From the NCBI GenBank assembly GCA_001603075.1, contig LVBB01000041.1, positions 164,366 through 228,365 of the forward strand: a stretch of DNA of 64,000 nucleotides. The letters are read 5' to 3'. Both the position numbers and the translations under genes were made by a program. Of this stretch, positions 35,667 to 44,530 are shown one piece after another. The stretch's first letter is position 1, and every line of letters starts with the position of its first letter. The notes under the pieces were generated by a model, which ran no database searches, was not told the DNA's origin, and worked only from the letters and a program-made list of their open reading frames with translations. This stretch comes from Phycisphaerales bacterium Planc_01. Its GTDB lineage: Bacteria; Planctomycetota; Phycisphaerae; Sedimentisphaerales; Anaerobacaceae.

Positions 35667-37064
35667 TTATCCTTCGTCGTCCGAATCGGGCGGCGGGGTC
35701 TTCTTGAGCGGTGCAGTCCAGAGGTAGACGGTGTGGCTGATGTAGCTGCCGTCCTCGGTCATCTCGACGACCTCGTCGGGCTCGACGCCCTTCATGTCGA
35801 AATCGTGCGAAACGATCCGCGAGCCGGGCTTGAGCTTCTCCAACTGGGGAATGAGCTTGACGTTCAGGCTGGGCAGCAGATACAGCGTCACGACGTCGAC
35901 GCCGCTCAGATCAAGCGTGAAGATGTCCTTCTGTTCGATGGTGACGAGGTGGCCGACACCGTGCGCCTCGACGTTCGCAAGCGACTCGGCCACGCGCTGT
36001 GGGTCGATGTCGTAGCCGAAGGCCTTACACCCGAAGCGTTCGGCGGCGGTGATGACGATCCGCCCGTCCCCGCAGCCGAGGTCGTAGACGATGTCGCTGG
36101 GCTTGACCTGGGCCATCTCCAGCATCTTATCGACGACGAACTGAGGGGTCGGCACGTAGACCACGTCAGGCTTGCGTGAGGCGACCATCAGGGGCCCACG
36201 CGTATCGGCCCGGGTCAATGCGATTCCGTGCAGGGGCGGCTCGATCTTGCCCAGGTCCAGCCCGAATGCCTCCAGGATGGTCGGCGCGATGTCCTGGCGA
36301 CGGCCGTCGCGATAGACCGCCTTGTTGTCGGTGACCAGGAAGGCCGGAGCAACGAAACCTTGGTCGGCCTCGTTGGGACCATGGCCGGCGGTGACATAGA
36401 CCTGCGTCTTGCCGGTCAATCCGAGCGACTTGATCTTGTCCATGATCCGCCCAGTCCAGCGATCGTTGGAGATCAAGGCGTCCTTGTACTGCCTTGAGTT
36501 CCGGCCGTACGTCCGCGCAGCGCCATCGGCCTGTGCGAACCGCACGAGAAGAAAGAAAGGCTTGTCCTTGTACTTATCGAGCAGCTCGACGGCCCGGGCG
36601 CCGACCCGCTCGTCGCGCAGCAGACCCTCTTCCGCAATTTCGAGGACTGCCGGGCGCAATCCTGCCGGTGCCGGCTGTCTGCCGATCACAGCGGCCGTGA
36701 TGAATCTGTCCGGGCCGAAGTGGCTCTCCAGCCGTTCGAAGACGCTCACGCCCTTGCCGCCCGCCCCGGAGGCCTCGTCGCCGGAACCACCTGCTTTGGG
36801 CAGATAGCCCGTGAGGATCTCCTTCCAGGCTCCATCGGTGTTAACGATGCCCTCGCCGTGGATCTTGACGAGAACACCGCGATCGATGAGCTGTTGCAGG
36901 CTCGGTAGTTCCTCGCGTGCCAGCGCCTGATCGACCTGCTCGCGTTCAGCCCCGTCCCATCCGACCAGAACGATATTCTGCGGCCCGGCGGCCACGCCGA
37001 TGACCGGCGACAGGACTGCCAGAATGCCAACGCAAAGTAACAGATGAACGATTCTACCTCGCAT
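35667..37064 (-). CDS. exported alkaline-phosphatase-fold/SAM methyltransferase fusion
   Basis: 465 residues. A signal peptide (LLLCVGILAVLSPVIGVAAG) is followed by a domain of the alkaline-phosphatase/sulfatase superfamily (about 28-285; IVLVGWDGAEREQVD, EILTGYLPK, and VYVTAGHGPNEAD) and a class I methyltransferase domain (about 303-450; motif I YDLGCGDGR at 327-335). The usual metal-binding DHG is GHG here and the nucleophile region is not obvious, so the first domain may be inactive. Both halves are unusual outside the cytoplasm because SAM is not normally available there. GAGGAG ahead of the ATG. Substrate unknown. Confidence 0.75.
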   Translation of the reverse strand: MRGRIVHLLLCVGILAVLSPVIGVAAGPQNIVLVGWDGAEREQVDQALAREELPSLQQLIDRGVLVKIHGEGIVNTDGAWKEILTGYLPKAGGSGDEASGAGGKGVSVFERLESHFGPDRFITAAVIGRQPAPAGLRPAVLEIAEEGLLRDERVGARAVELLDKYKDKPFFLLVRFAQADGAARTYGRNSRQYKDALISNDRWTGRIMDKIKSLGLTGKTQVYVTAGHGPNEADQGFVAPAFLVTDNKAVYRDGRRQDIAPTILEAFGLDLGKIEPPLHGIALTRADTRGPLMVASRKPDVVYVPTPQFVVDKMLEMAQVKPSDIVYDLGCGDGRIVITAAERFGCKAFGYDIDPQRVAESLANVEAHGVGHLVTIEQKDIFTLDLSGVDVVTLYLLPSLNVKLIPQLEKLKPGSRIVSHDFDMKGVEPDEVVEMTEDGSYISHTVYLWTAPLKKTPPPDSDDEG

Positions 37065-37244
37065 CGTTGACTCCTCTCAACAGGGCCTTTGGACTTCGGA
37101 TCGCGGATCGCAGATTCGTCCAGGGACGTCTGCCATCCGGAATCTGCAACGGACCCTGCCACGCTAACGAACGCGGCCTCAGAACGTCAATAGGGAAAAA
37201 TCCCGCCGATCCGATATCCGATCCGGAAAGAGTCCCCTTCGGAG

Positions 37245-38615
37245 TCACCGTGGCGTCTGGCCGGTGCCCTGGAAGCGATGGGCCTTCTCGTAGTAGTGCA
37301 GCACCGCCGAATCATTGAAGGCGGCCAGGCCGCTGGCGTTCCGGAGCCGCACGCCGTCGAGCGTCCGCGCCCGCGACAGGGCCACGTAAACGTGGCCCGG
37401 AACGAAATTGACGTGCGAGCCATCGATATTGACGACATCGAGCGTCATGCCCTGGGCCTTGTGCACCGTCAGGGCGTAAGCCGGCACGATCGGGTACTGC
37501 ACCACGGTGAACTTGACCTGTTCTTTGTCCTTGCGGGAATCCCACACCAGTTCCTGGAACTCGATGGCGTTGAGCCGCCGCGTGCCAAGTCCGTTTCGGT
37601 CGAATTCGACGTCGATCCAATAGGGCATCTCGGTATCGGGCGCGCACTCGGTGCAGATGTCCGTCACGGTGCCCAGGTCGCCGTTGACGAGGTCCTCATG
37701 GTTCTGGATGCAAAGGACCCGCATTTGTCTTTTGATCTGAAGCGTGGTCTTGGCCCGCGTGTGGCCCTGGAGCCACTGGACCGCCTCTTCGCGGTCGCCC
37801 TTGGTGACCTGACAGACGCTCTGGACTGACGGCGCATCGATCTGGTCGATCCGCCTCTGGTTGTAGGCGTCGGCCTGGCGATTGGTGCCGAAGAGGACGG
37901 GATAGTCGGGATCGAATTCACGATGGTTGTTCCTGAAAACACCGGCGTCGATCCGCCCGAGTCGGAGGCCCTTGAGGAATTCGACGAAGTGGGGCTCGGC
38001 CTGCCGCAACACGGTCTGCAGATCGATCAACTCAAAATCGGCGAATGCGGTGCTATAAAACGCGAAATCAGGCAGACCCTCCTCGTTACGCGGCACGGGC
38101 GGAAGCTGAAAGAAGTCGCCCACCACGAGCACGCCTGTTTCCGGCTCGACACGCTGGAGGAACCGGTCGAAGGTGACGCGATCGACCATGCTGATTTCGT
38201 CGACGATGATGACACGCGCGCGTTCGAGCTTGCGCCGTCCCGACTCGATGCGCCGATTCGAGTCGGGCATTTCCACTCTCGGCAGGAATGCGGCGGCGTG
38301 CAGTGTGGACGGACCCTGGCAGTAGCGCGAGTTGTGGATGCCGGTCTCGTCGCGCAACTGACAGGCGGCGATGCCCGTCGAGGCCGCCAGCACAACGTGC
38401 TTGCCGCGCTGCACGAGCTGGTTGGCGATCCGCCGGACCAGAGTCGTCTTTCCCGTGCCCGCGCCGCCCGACAAGAAGATCCGTCCGCCCGCCAACAGAC
38501 CCTCGACCACGTCCGCCAGCAGGACAGGGTTTCGCGCATCGTGATAGGGATACGGACGAACGAGAACGCTCGGCTCCGCCTCGTCTGTGTCGAACTTTTT
38601 CGCAGATCTGCCCAA
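37245..38615 (-). CDS. PIF1/RecD-like superfamily 1B DNA helicase
   Basis: 456 residues from the TTG at 38615, which has GAGGAG eight bases ahead; a TTG at 38633 lacks a ribosome site. Walker A (LSGGAGTGKTTL at 48-59), Walker B region VIIVDEISMVDR, motif III (VVGDFFQLPPV), and the C-terminal motif YALTVHKAQGMTLD with a final helix AFVALSRAR-like stretch (VYVALSRART) identify a superfamily 1B helicase of the PIF1/RecD group. It would unwind DNA 5' to 3' in replication, repair or R-loop removal. Stands alone, 11 bases behind the previous stop. Confidence 0.85.
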   Translation of the reverse strand: MGRSAKKFDTDEAEPSVLVRPYPYHDARNPVLLADVVEGLLAGGRIFLSGGAGTGKTTLVRRIANQLVQRGKHVVLAASTGIAACQLRDETGIHNSRYCQGPSTLHAAAFLPRVEMPDSNRRIESGRRKLERARVIIVDEISMVDRVTFDRFLQRVEPETGVLVVGDFFQLPPVPRNEEGLPDFAFYSTAFADFELIDLQTVLRQAEPHFVEFLKGLRLGRIDAGVFRNNHREFDPDYPVLFGTNRQADAYNQRRIDQIDAPSVQSVCQVTKGDREEAVQWLQGHTRAKTTLQIKRQMRVLCIQNHEDLVNGDLGTVTDICTECAPDTEMPYWIDVEFDRNGLGTRRLNAIEFQELVWDSRKDKEQVKFTVVQYPIVPAYALTVHKAQGMTLDVVNIDGSHVNFVPGHVYVALSRARTLDGVRLRNASGLAAFNDSAVLHYYEKAHRFQGTGQTPR

Positions 38616-38644
38616 AACGCGTGCTCCTCGCAACAGTGTGCGGA

Positions 38645-39577
38645 CTACCGGGCGGTCCGTTCTCGGATGTAGTCCTGGTACAGGGTCAGGATGTCACGGT
38701 TCGAGGTCTCCGTCGTGACGGCGAATCGGGCGCGGGCCCTGACCGTTTGGCCCGCCGGGATGTCTCGACCAAACAGCGACGGGTAGAGCGAGTAGTGCGT
38801 CTCGCCTTCATACGGCGTGGCGATCGCAAAGCAGTCGGTCGCAGGGCTCATCACGACAACGGCCAGACTCCTGTCGGCGCTTCGGCGCAGACACAGAGGC
38901 GCGGCCATCTGAGGCATGACGACCCAATTCACTGGATAGGGCTCTTTCCCCCAGCGGCCGTCACGAATCATCCGCAAGACGACATCGTCTCTTGGAAACA
39001 TCTGCCAGTCGCCCCGCGACTTGACGGCAAGCATGAACCCAGGCTTGCCTTCGGCGTCCGGATCGGCGGCAACGTAGACGTAAGGAGAGGGCAAGGCTTC
39101 ATGGAAGTACGAGGCGAGGAAGACCTCGAAATCGTCCAAATCTTCACAGGCCTTCACCGTCGTTTCCAGATCGAGCGTCGCCGGCCCGGCCCAACGATAG
39201 ACGGCGATCAGTTCAAAAGGCCGGTCGGGTGCGGCGGGCCGGGAGACTTCGACCGCGCCATCGGGCAACAGCTTCGAGGCGCTCGGCCAGTCCCACGCCA
39301 TCGCACCGTATCGTTTGTTCGTTGCCAGGACCCGATAGTAGCTGAAGATGCCCGCGCCCTGGTCCAGACGGGTCCCCGATGGAACGTGCACGACGGATGC
39401 CAGGCCCTGAGCCTTCCCGCCCGGCTGGAGTGCGCCGCGAAGGACGCCCGTGTCGAACCGATATTCGCCATTCTCGCCCGGGGTGAAGGCAAGCCGGGCC
39501 CCTTCGCCGGCCGATGCCGAAGCGGCAAGCAGCACAACGAGGAACGTCGCGAGAATCGTCACACACCGAATCAGCAT
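38645..39577 (-). CDS. secreted protein of unknown function
   Basis: 310 residues with a signal peptide (CVTILATFLVVLLAASASAG). Rich in aromatic residues (WDWP, YYR, SYFHEALPSPYVYV) and in predicted beta strands, in the style of beta-sandwich sugar-active or binding proteins, but no catalytic motif could be named. It lies between the helicase and an aminopeptidase, 18 bases from the latter, with a strong ribosome site AGGAGG. A carbohydrate-related role is only suggested by the wider region. Confidence 0.65.
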   Translation of the reverse strand: MLIRCVTILATFLVVLLAASASAGEGARLAFTPGENGEYRFDTGVLRGALQPGGKAQGLASVVHVPSGTRLDQGAGIFSYYRVLATNKRYGAMAWDWPSASKLLPDGAVEVSRPAAPDRPFELIAVYRWAGPATLDLETTVKACEDLDDFEVFLASYFHEALPSPYVYVAADPDAEGKPGFMLAVKSRGDWQMFPRDDVVLRMIRDGRWGKEPYPVNWVVMPQMAAPLCLRRSADRSLAVVVMSPATDCFAIATPYEGETHYSLYPSLFGRDIPAGQTVRARARFAVTTETSNRDILTLYQDYIRERTAR

Positions 39578-39595
39578 GCTATGTCCTCCTTACGT

Positions 39596-40600
39596 TCAAT
39601 CGAAGCAGAATCGGCCCTGGTCCATAAGGGTCCGGCCGTCCACGTAGATGCTCGGGGTGATGATGACGCCGTCGACATGTGCGCTGCTGTCCCACGTGGC
39701 GCCCGTCTTGGTGGGGTAGGGACTGCCGAAGGCGATGTGCACGCCCGGGAATTTCTCGTCCTGGAGCAGGTTGTAGATCAACCGGGTCAGACCGGTGTTC
39801 GTGCCGATGGCGAACTCGCCCACACGATCGCTGTTGGCGTCGGTCTCGAACACGTACGCCGCCAGCTCCCCGCGCAGTTGCTCGTTGTCGCAGCGCAGGG
39901 TCTCGCGAACCGCCCGACCACCGCGAACATCCACGGTCACGGGCGTATCCGCCAGCGACGCGTACCGCTCGGTGAAGTAATCGCCCAAGCAACCGTCGAT
40001 CACAACGCGGCCGTCCACCGTCGCGGGCGCGGTGAACACCTCGCCGTCGGGAAGGTTCTTCCAGCGGCCGGGCTGGATGTCACCATCGCTGATGAGCCAC
40101 TTCAGGTCGCGACTGAACCGGGCGGTGAAATCGCATCCTTTGGCGGTCACAACCCGAATCGCCTCGGCGCCCTTGACGTTCTCGTAGACCCACTTGCTGA
40201 CCCTCTGGATCTCGGCGTAGTCGCTGCACATACCGTCGGTCATGATCTGCGGCGTAATGCCGATCATGTGCGCGTGACGCAGCTTCGGATTCGCGTCGAT
40301 CGCCTGGAGCATAGGCCTTCGAAAGGTTTGCAGCTCGCCTTCGGCGCCCTGCGCGGCGTAAATGCTGACGTCCGCTCTCTGAAGGGCTTCTGCTATGCCT
40401 GCAGGGAACGTGATCGGGCGAGTTCCGAAGTCCTCCATCAGGAAGAATTGGACATCGCCGGTAATCTTCTCGGCCGCGACGCGTAGTGCCTGCCCAATCT
40501 CGTTCGTCTGGCGGTCGGTGATGATAACCACCCCCTCGTCCGCCTTGATTCGAAGGCAGTTGCCGATGACCTGCCGAACACCCTGTTCGATAGTCCCCAT
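39596..40600 (-). CDS. M29 family metallo-aminopeptidase
   Basis: 334 residues from ATG 40600 (AGGAG at -10); the longer frame to 40624 has a weaker start. The C-terminal part holds the M29 metal ligands in the usual order: ...GEFAIGTNTGLTR..., GVHIAFGSPYPTKTG and the HVDGVIITPSI segment (residues about 300-320), typical of AmpS/aminopeptidase T. It removes N-terminal residues from peptides with a two-metal centre. No signal peptide, so cytoplasmic, likely for peptide turnover. It neighbours a secreted protein in one operon. Confidence 0.85.
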   Translation of the reverse strand: MGTIEQGVRQVIGNCLRIKADEGVVIITDRQTNEIGQALRVAAEKITGDVQFFLMEDFGTRPITFPAGIAEALQRADVSIYAAQGAEGELQTFRRPMLQAIDANPKLRHAHMIGITPQIMTDGMCSDYAEIQRVSKWVYENVKGAEAIRVVTAKGCDFTARFSRDLKWLISDGDIQPGRWKNLPDGEVFTAPATVDGRVVIDGCLGDYFTERYASLADTPVTVDVRGGRAVRETLRCDNEQLRGELAAYVFETDANSDRVGEFAIGTNTGLTRLIYNLLQDEKFPGVHIAFGSPYPTKTGATWDSSAHVDGVIITPSIYVDGRTLMDQGRFCFD

Positions 40601-40640
40601 AGTCCAGCTCTCCTCGGACTCCATATTTCCGATTGCGGAT

Positions 40641-40743
40641 TCAAAAGAAAATCAAATATCAAAAAGCAAAGATCAAAATAGCGGAGTCGCCGCGATGCGG
40701 CGATGACTTCCTCAGTTTTGCATCTTGCTCTTTGATCTTTGCA
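40641..40743. repeat. AT-rich nested inverted-repeat element
   Basis: GCAAAGATCAAA (40666-40677) is repeated inverted as TTTGATCTTTGC (40731-40742), a 12-base match, and between them TCGCCGC (40687-40693) pairs with GCGGCGA (40697-40703). Flanks continue imperfect pairing in the left AT-rich part. This is a small non-autonomous palindromic element of the MITE/REP kind between two genes. It lies 15 bases before the start of the next gene on the minus side. Confidence 0.5.
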
Positions 40744-40759
40744 TTCCCACAAGATGCTT

Positions 40760-41881
40760 CTACCGTCCAGTCAGGCGGCGGATCAACGTCACTTCCTGCA
40801 CGTCGTATGGCGTGCCGTCGGGCCGAAGGATGTCGTGGAACCAGACGTCGGGCTCAGCCTTGTACGATTTCGTCCACGAATCCCACGGGTAGATGGTCTG
40901 CGTTTTGCCGGCGACAAAGCCCCAGTTGTAGGCGCCGATCCGCTGCTGCTTGAGGTACGGCAGGATATCGGCGAACGTGCTGCCGGCGGGGCGGGCCATG
41001 TACTCGGTACAGAAGATCGGCCGACCATAGCGTCGGAGCGATTCGACGCGGGCCTTCATCTCGTCCAGATTCCCGTAGCAGTGGAACGTGATGATGTCCG
41101 ACTGTTCCAGCATGAACCGATTGATCTCGGAGAGCTTCGCGTCGTCGGACCAGTCGCCCGCCCAGACGCCGGTGGTAATCGGCTGGGTGGGACCGGCCTG
41201 GCGGGCCCAGACGAACGCCTTCTTCAAGAGCATCAGTGACAACTCGGCCTTGTTCTCAGGCTCGAACTGCACGTAGGCCGGATCGTTCCGGTTATCGGGC
41301 TCGTTGAAAATATCCCACGCGTGGACGCGACGGTCTCTTCGAAAGCGGCCGACGACGCCTTTGATGTAGTCCTCCAGCTCGTCGTGCCGGGCCGGGTCGC
41401 GGAGGACCTCGACGCCGGGACTCTGGAGCCAGCCGGAGTTGTGGATGTGCGCGATTGGATCGGGCTGCGGCCCGACCTGAGGATACGGGTCCCAGCAGCC
41501 GTCGAGCAGAACGAACATCACACCGATCCCGTGTCGGTCGGCGATGTCGAGAAACCGCTCCATGCGATGGAGCAGACCTCGGGCGTGTTGCTCCCAGAGC
41601 AGATGGTGAAGGTAGACGCGAACGCTGTTGAAGCCGAGCTTCGAGGCCCAGGCCAGCTCTCTGTCGATGGTGGCCGGGTCGAACGTCTCACGCTGCCACA
41701 TTTCGAGCTGGTTGACCGCGGTGCTGGGCGAGAAGTTGCAGCCCACCAGCCAGGACATCTCCTCGCACCACGCCTCGGCCTCCTGCGGCGACCACTGCTC
41801 GACCGCCTTCGGCGCCAGCGAGGCGCAGCCGCCTGTGAGCAAGATCGACGCCAGGAGCATCCGTCCAACTCGACATTTCAT
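40760..41881 (-). CDS. GH5-like glycoside hydrolase, lipoprotein
   Basis: 373 residues. Lipobox LLTGGC at about 13-18 after a short signal, so the mature enzyme is membrane-tethered. TIM-barrel motifs: NSVRVYLHHLLW (beta 2), the acid/base AWDIFNEPDN with Glu, and the nucleophile PIFCTEYMAR with Glu. This is the 4/7 superfamily pattern of cellulases and related GH5 enzymes. Substrate is not given by sequence; a beta-linked glucan, mannan or xylan is likely. A longer in-frame stretch upstream to 42298 lies inside the neighbouring gene and is not counted. It shares the operon with the GH43 gene. Confidence 0.8.
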   Translation of the reverse strand: MKCRVGRMLLASILLTGGCASLAPKAVEQWSPQEAEAWCEEMSWLVGCNFSPSTAVNQLEMWQRETFDPATIDRELAWASKLGFNSVRVYLHHLLWEQHARGLLHRMERFLDIADRHGIGVMFVLLDGCWDPYPQVGPQPDPIAHIHNSGWLQSPGVEVLRDPARHDELEDYIKGVVGRFRRDRRVHAWDIFNEPDNRNDPAYVQFEPENKAELSLMLLKKAFVWARQAGPTQPITTGVWAGDWSDDAKLSEINRFMLEQSDIITFHCYGNLDEMKARVESLRRYGRPIFCTEYMARPAGSTFADILPYLKQQRIGAYNWGFVAGKTQTIYPWDSWTKSYKAEPDVWFHDILRPDGTPYDVQEVTLIRRLTGR

Positions 41882-41915
41882 GGTCTTTCCTTCGCAGAAA
41901 CCCGGCGGGCGCAAC

Positions 41916-43451
41916 CTATGTGGAACGGTAGGAGAAGCGGGCGAAGCGCGCCTCGCCCTGTCCCGAGGCGAACAGCGCGACGCGAAGCGCATCGAACCCA
42001 TTGAATACGTTGTGATGATAGCCCGAAGTCTCCCACGATCGCTCGAACTTCGTCCACGCCCCGTCCGATGCGCGGAAGTACATCGCGACATCGTGGTGAT
42101 CGTTGACGAGCCGAAGCGTGCAGCGCCTTCCTGGCACGCCTGGGGAGCCCTCCATTCCCACCGGCCGGCCCAGCGCATAAGCGTGAACGCCTTTGGCGCT
42201 GAGCGAGACGCCGGCATAGCACCTGGGGCTGTAGAAAACCAGCAGCCCCGCTTCGGTTCCTTCGTCGATGGCCACCTCGACCTCCGCGACGTAGGCATGA
42301 TCGCCCACCTTGCACGTCACGATACGTCCTTCGCCCGGCGAATTGCCTTTGGCTTGCAGATGGAACTTCCGGTCGGCCAGTCGATACTGTCCGGCGGCAT
42401 TCTCACCCCAGAACTGCCAGTGCACGCCCAGGCGGCCAGACGCAAAATCGTCGGAGCGTTCGATACGAGTCACCTGCACCGGGGCGTTCGGTCGCCGAAT
42501 GGGCCCGGCTCGGTCGATCCCCGGGCGAATGCGAAACCATCCGTCCGGGGTCCATTCCAGAGGCTCCATCATCGTGTGGCGGCCGAGCGTGTAGTAGCCG
42601 TTCTCGTAAGCGTGGTAGATCAACCACCAGGAACCGTCCGGCGCCTCGACGGCGGTACCATGCCCGCACGACCACCACGTCTCCCGGCGATCGACGGTCC
42701 GCACGATCGGATTGTACGGCGAGTATTCCCACGGTCCCAGCGGCGTTTGTGAACGCGCGTGCACGGTCATGTGCCCCGTCGGAGGGCCGGCGGTCCCACC
42801 CTGGGCGACCAGCAGGTGATAGTACCCGTCGCGATGGAAAAGCTTCGGAGACTCCAGGCAGACGCACTCGATGTGCCAGCCTGCGGGAATGGGCCAGGGC
42901 TCGAACACCTTGCGGAGTTGCCCAGCGGTGGACAGTCCGTCAGGCGACAATTCGACGGCGTGACCGCCGGAAAGGTGCAGGTAGCGTTGCCCGTCCGGCG
43001 TAGCGATATGACCCGGATCGATGTGCGGCAGATTGAGCCGGTGCGGCCGGCTCCATGGGCCCTCGATCCGGTCGGCGAAGATCACATGGTTGCCTCCGGC
43101 CGTCTCGTAGTAGATGTAGAACCGGCCTTGGTGGAACGTCAGTTCCGGCGCCGAGATCGAACCGCCGTATTCGTGCAATGCCGAGCACACGGGCTGCCAG
43201 TCCACAAGATTGCGCGACCGCCAGATCAGGAACGCCGGACACCAGTTGCCGCCGCAATGGGTCATGTAGTACTCATCGCCCACGCGCACGACGGTCGGGT
43301 CAGGATAGTCGCCACGCAGGATCGAGTTCGTGTACGGAACGGCGCTGTCCCCACTCGCACAAACTCGACGCAGCCCGTGTGGCGTCCATCCCAGACCCGC
43401 CGTGACACTTAGAGCGCCGAGGAACTGACGCCGATTGAGAACCCGGTCCAT
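41916..43451 (-). CDS. Tat-exported GH43 family glycoside hydrolase
   Basis: 511 residues. A twin-arginine signal (NRRQFLGALSVTAG) starts the protein. The five-bladed propeller begins NSILRGDYPDPTVVRVGDEYYM, with the general-base Asp in DPTVVR; the pKa-setting Asp lies in the HIDPGHIATPDG segment and the acid Glu in CLESPKLF. A C-terminal beta-sandwich (residues about 345-511, GVHWQFWGENAAGQYRL) follows. GH43 enzymes act on arabino- or xylo-oligosaccharides. It stands in one operon with the GH5-like gene and a SUMF1-fold gene. Confidence 0.85.
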   Translation of the reverse strand: MDRVLNRRQFLGALSVTAGLGWTPHGLRRVCASGDSAVPYTNSILRGDYPDPTVVRVGDEYYMTHCGGNWCPAFLIWRSRNLVDWQPVCSALHEYGGSISAPELTFHQGRFYIYYETAGGNHVIFADRIEGPWSRPHRLNLPHIDPGHIATPDGQRYLHLSGGHAVELSPDGLSTAGQLRKVFEPWPIPAGWHIECVCLESPKLFHRDGYYHLLVAQGGTAGPPTGHMTVHARSQTPLGPWEYSPYNPIVRTVDRRETWWSCGHGTAVEAPDGSWWLIYHAYENGYYTLGRHTMMEPLEWTPDGWFRIRPGIDRAGPIRRPNAPVQVTRIERSDDFASGRLGVHWQFWGENAAGQYRLADRKFHLQAKGNSPGEGRIVTCKVGDHAYVAEVEVAIDEGTEAGLLVFYSPRCYAGVSLSAKGVHAYALGRPVGMEGSPGVPGRRCTLRLVNDHHDVAMYFRASDGAWTKFERSWETSGYHHNVFNGFDALRVALFASGQGEARFARFSYRST

Positions 43452-43478
43452 AAGACCCGCTCCGAAATCGAACCGATG

Positions 43479-44462
43479 CTACTTGTCGTCCTTCGGCACC
43501 GAGCAGGCGACCCGGAAGCCGATGAAGTCGATCTGGGGCAGCCACCATTTGCTCTTGGGAATCTGCGGATCGTTCATGCGCCACCAGGGCTCCTCGAACG
43601 CCCGGGCCGCACAACGCAGTTCCGCAACCGGACTCTCGTAGAACCCCCCGCGCGCGACGTGCACCGTGCCCTCTTCGGGACCCTTCGGGTTCTTCGTCGC
43701 GGCGTTGGCATAGCCATTGGGCTGGTAAAAGTCGTGGACCCACTCGCATACGTTGCCCGACATGTCGTACAGGCCCCAGGCGTTGGGCTTCTTCGTGGCC
43801 ACCGCGCTGGGCCCGAAGTCGGCGTTGTCCTCGTACCAGGCATAGTCGCCCAGCTTCTCAGGATCGTCGCCGAAACCGAACACGGAGTCCGTCCCGGCTC
43901 GGGCGGCGTATTCCCACTCGGCCTCGGTGGGCAGACGGTACATCTTGCCGGTCTTCTGCGAGAGCCACTGGCAGAAGACGGTCGCGTTGTGCCAGCTCAT
44001 GCCCATCGCCGGGTGCTTGACGCTATAGCCCATCGTCATGTCGCCATAGACCGGCGTCGGACCGGTGATCGTGTTGACGCCGCCGGTGGGAGCTTCGGCG
44101 TTCTTCTGGGCCTCCTGGACCTCGACGAACTCCTTCTTGGCTGTGCCCGTCTCCTGGTAGTAGGCCATGAACAATTCAAGTGTCGTCTCGGTCGTACACA
44201 GATAGAACGCGTCGAGACTGACCTTGCGCTGCGGCCCCTCGTCATCGTTGCGACCGGCCTCACTCGCCGGGCTGCCCATCGTGAAGCTGCCGCCCGGGAT
44301 CAGGACCATATCGAGCGAGAGCTTGGCGCCGGTCTTGCTCGTGATTGTCTCGGTGTACTTCTTCGGGAGTTTGTCTTCGGCTCCCATGGCGGTGCCCAAC
44401 AGCATCGCCACGATGCAGATCGCCAATATACCGCTGCGCATTTGCCTCTTACTGATGTTCAC
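43479..44462 (-). CDS. SUMF1/FGE-fold secreted protein
   Basis: 327 residues with a signal peptide (ILAICIVAMLLGTAMG). Conserved SUMF1 core: LIPGGSFTMGSPASEAGRNDDEGP near the start, MGMSWHNATVFCQWLS, and the strongly conserved RLPTEAEWEYAARAG, then GLYDMSGNVCEWVHD and RGGFYE and GFRVA at the end. The cysteine pair that makes formylglycine in true FGE enzymes (RGGSxxC...C type) is not seen at RGGFYESPVAELRCAA, so it may not modify sulfatases. GTG start at 44462 with AAGGAGACG ahead. Role unknown. Confidence 0.82.
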   Translation of the reverse strand: MNISKRQMRSGILAICIVAMLLGTAMGAEDKLPKKYTETITSKTGAKLSLDMVLIPGGSFTMGSPASEAGRNDDEGPQRKVSLDAFYLCTTETTLELFMAYYQETGTAKKEFVEVQEAQKNAEAPTGGVNTITGPTPVYGDMTMGYSVKHPAMGMSWHNATVFCQWLSQKTGKMYRLPTEAEWEYAARAGTDSVFGFGDDPEKLGDYAWYEDNADFGPSAVATKKPNAWGLYDMSGNVCEWVHDFYQPNGYANAATKNPKGPEEGTVHVARGGFYESPVAELRCAARAFEEPWWRMNDPQIPKSKWWLPQIDFIGFRVACSVPKDDK

Positions 44463-44530
44463 CTTCGTCTCCTTAAGAGCATTTCGAAAAAGGATCGTTG
44501 CCTCAGGCGGGCCTCAGCCGTGCCCGACCT

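Noticed and set aside
37065..37244. Repeats of ATCCGATATCCGATCC type as an operator
   Set aside because: Short, imperfect and single-region; no promoter pattern nearby.
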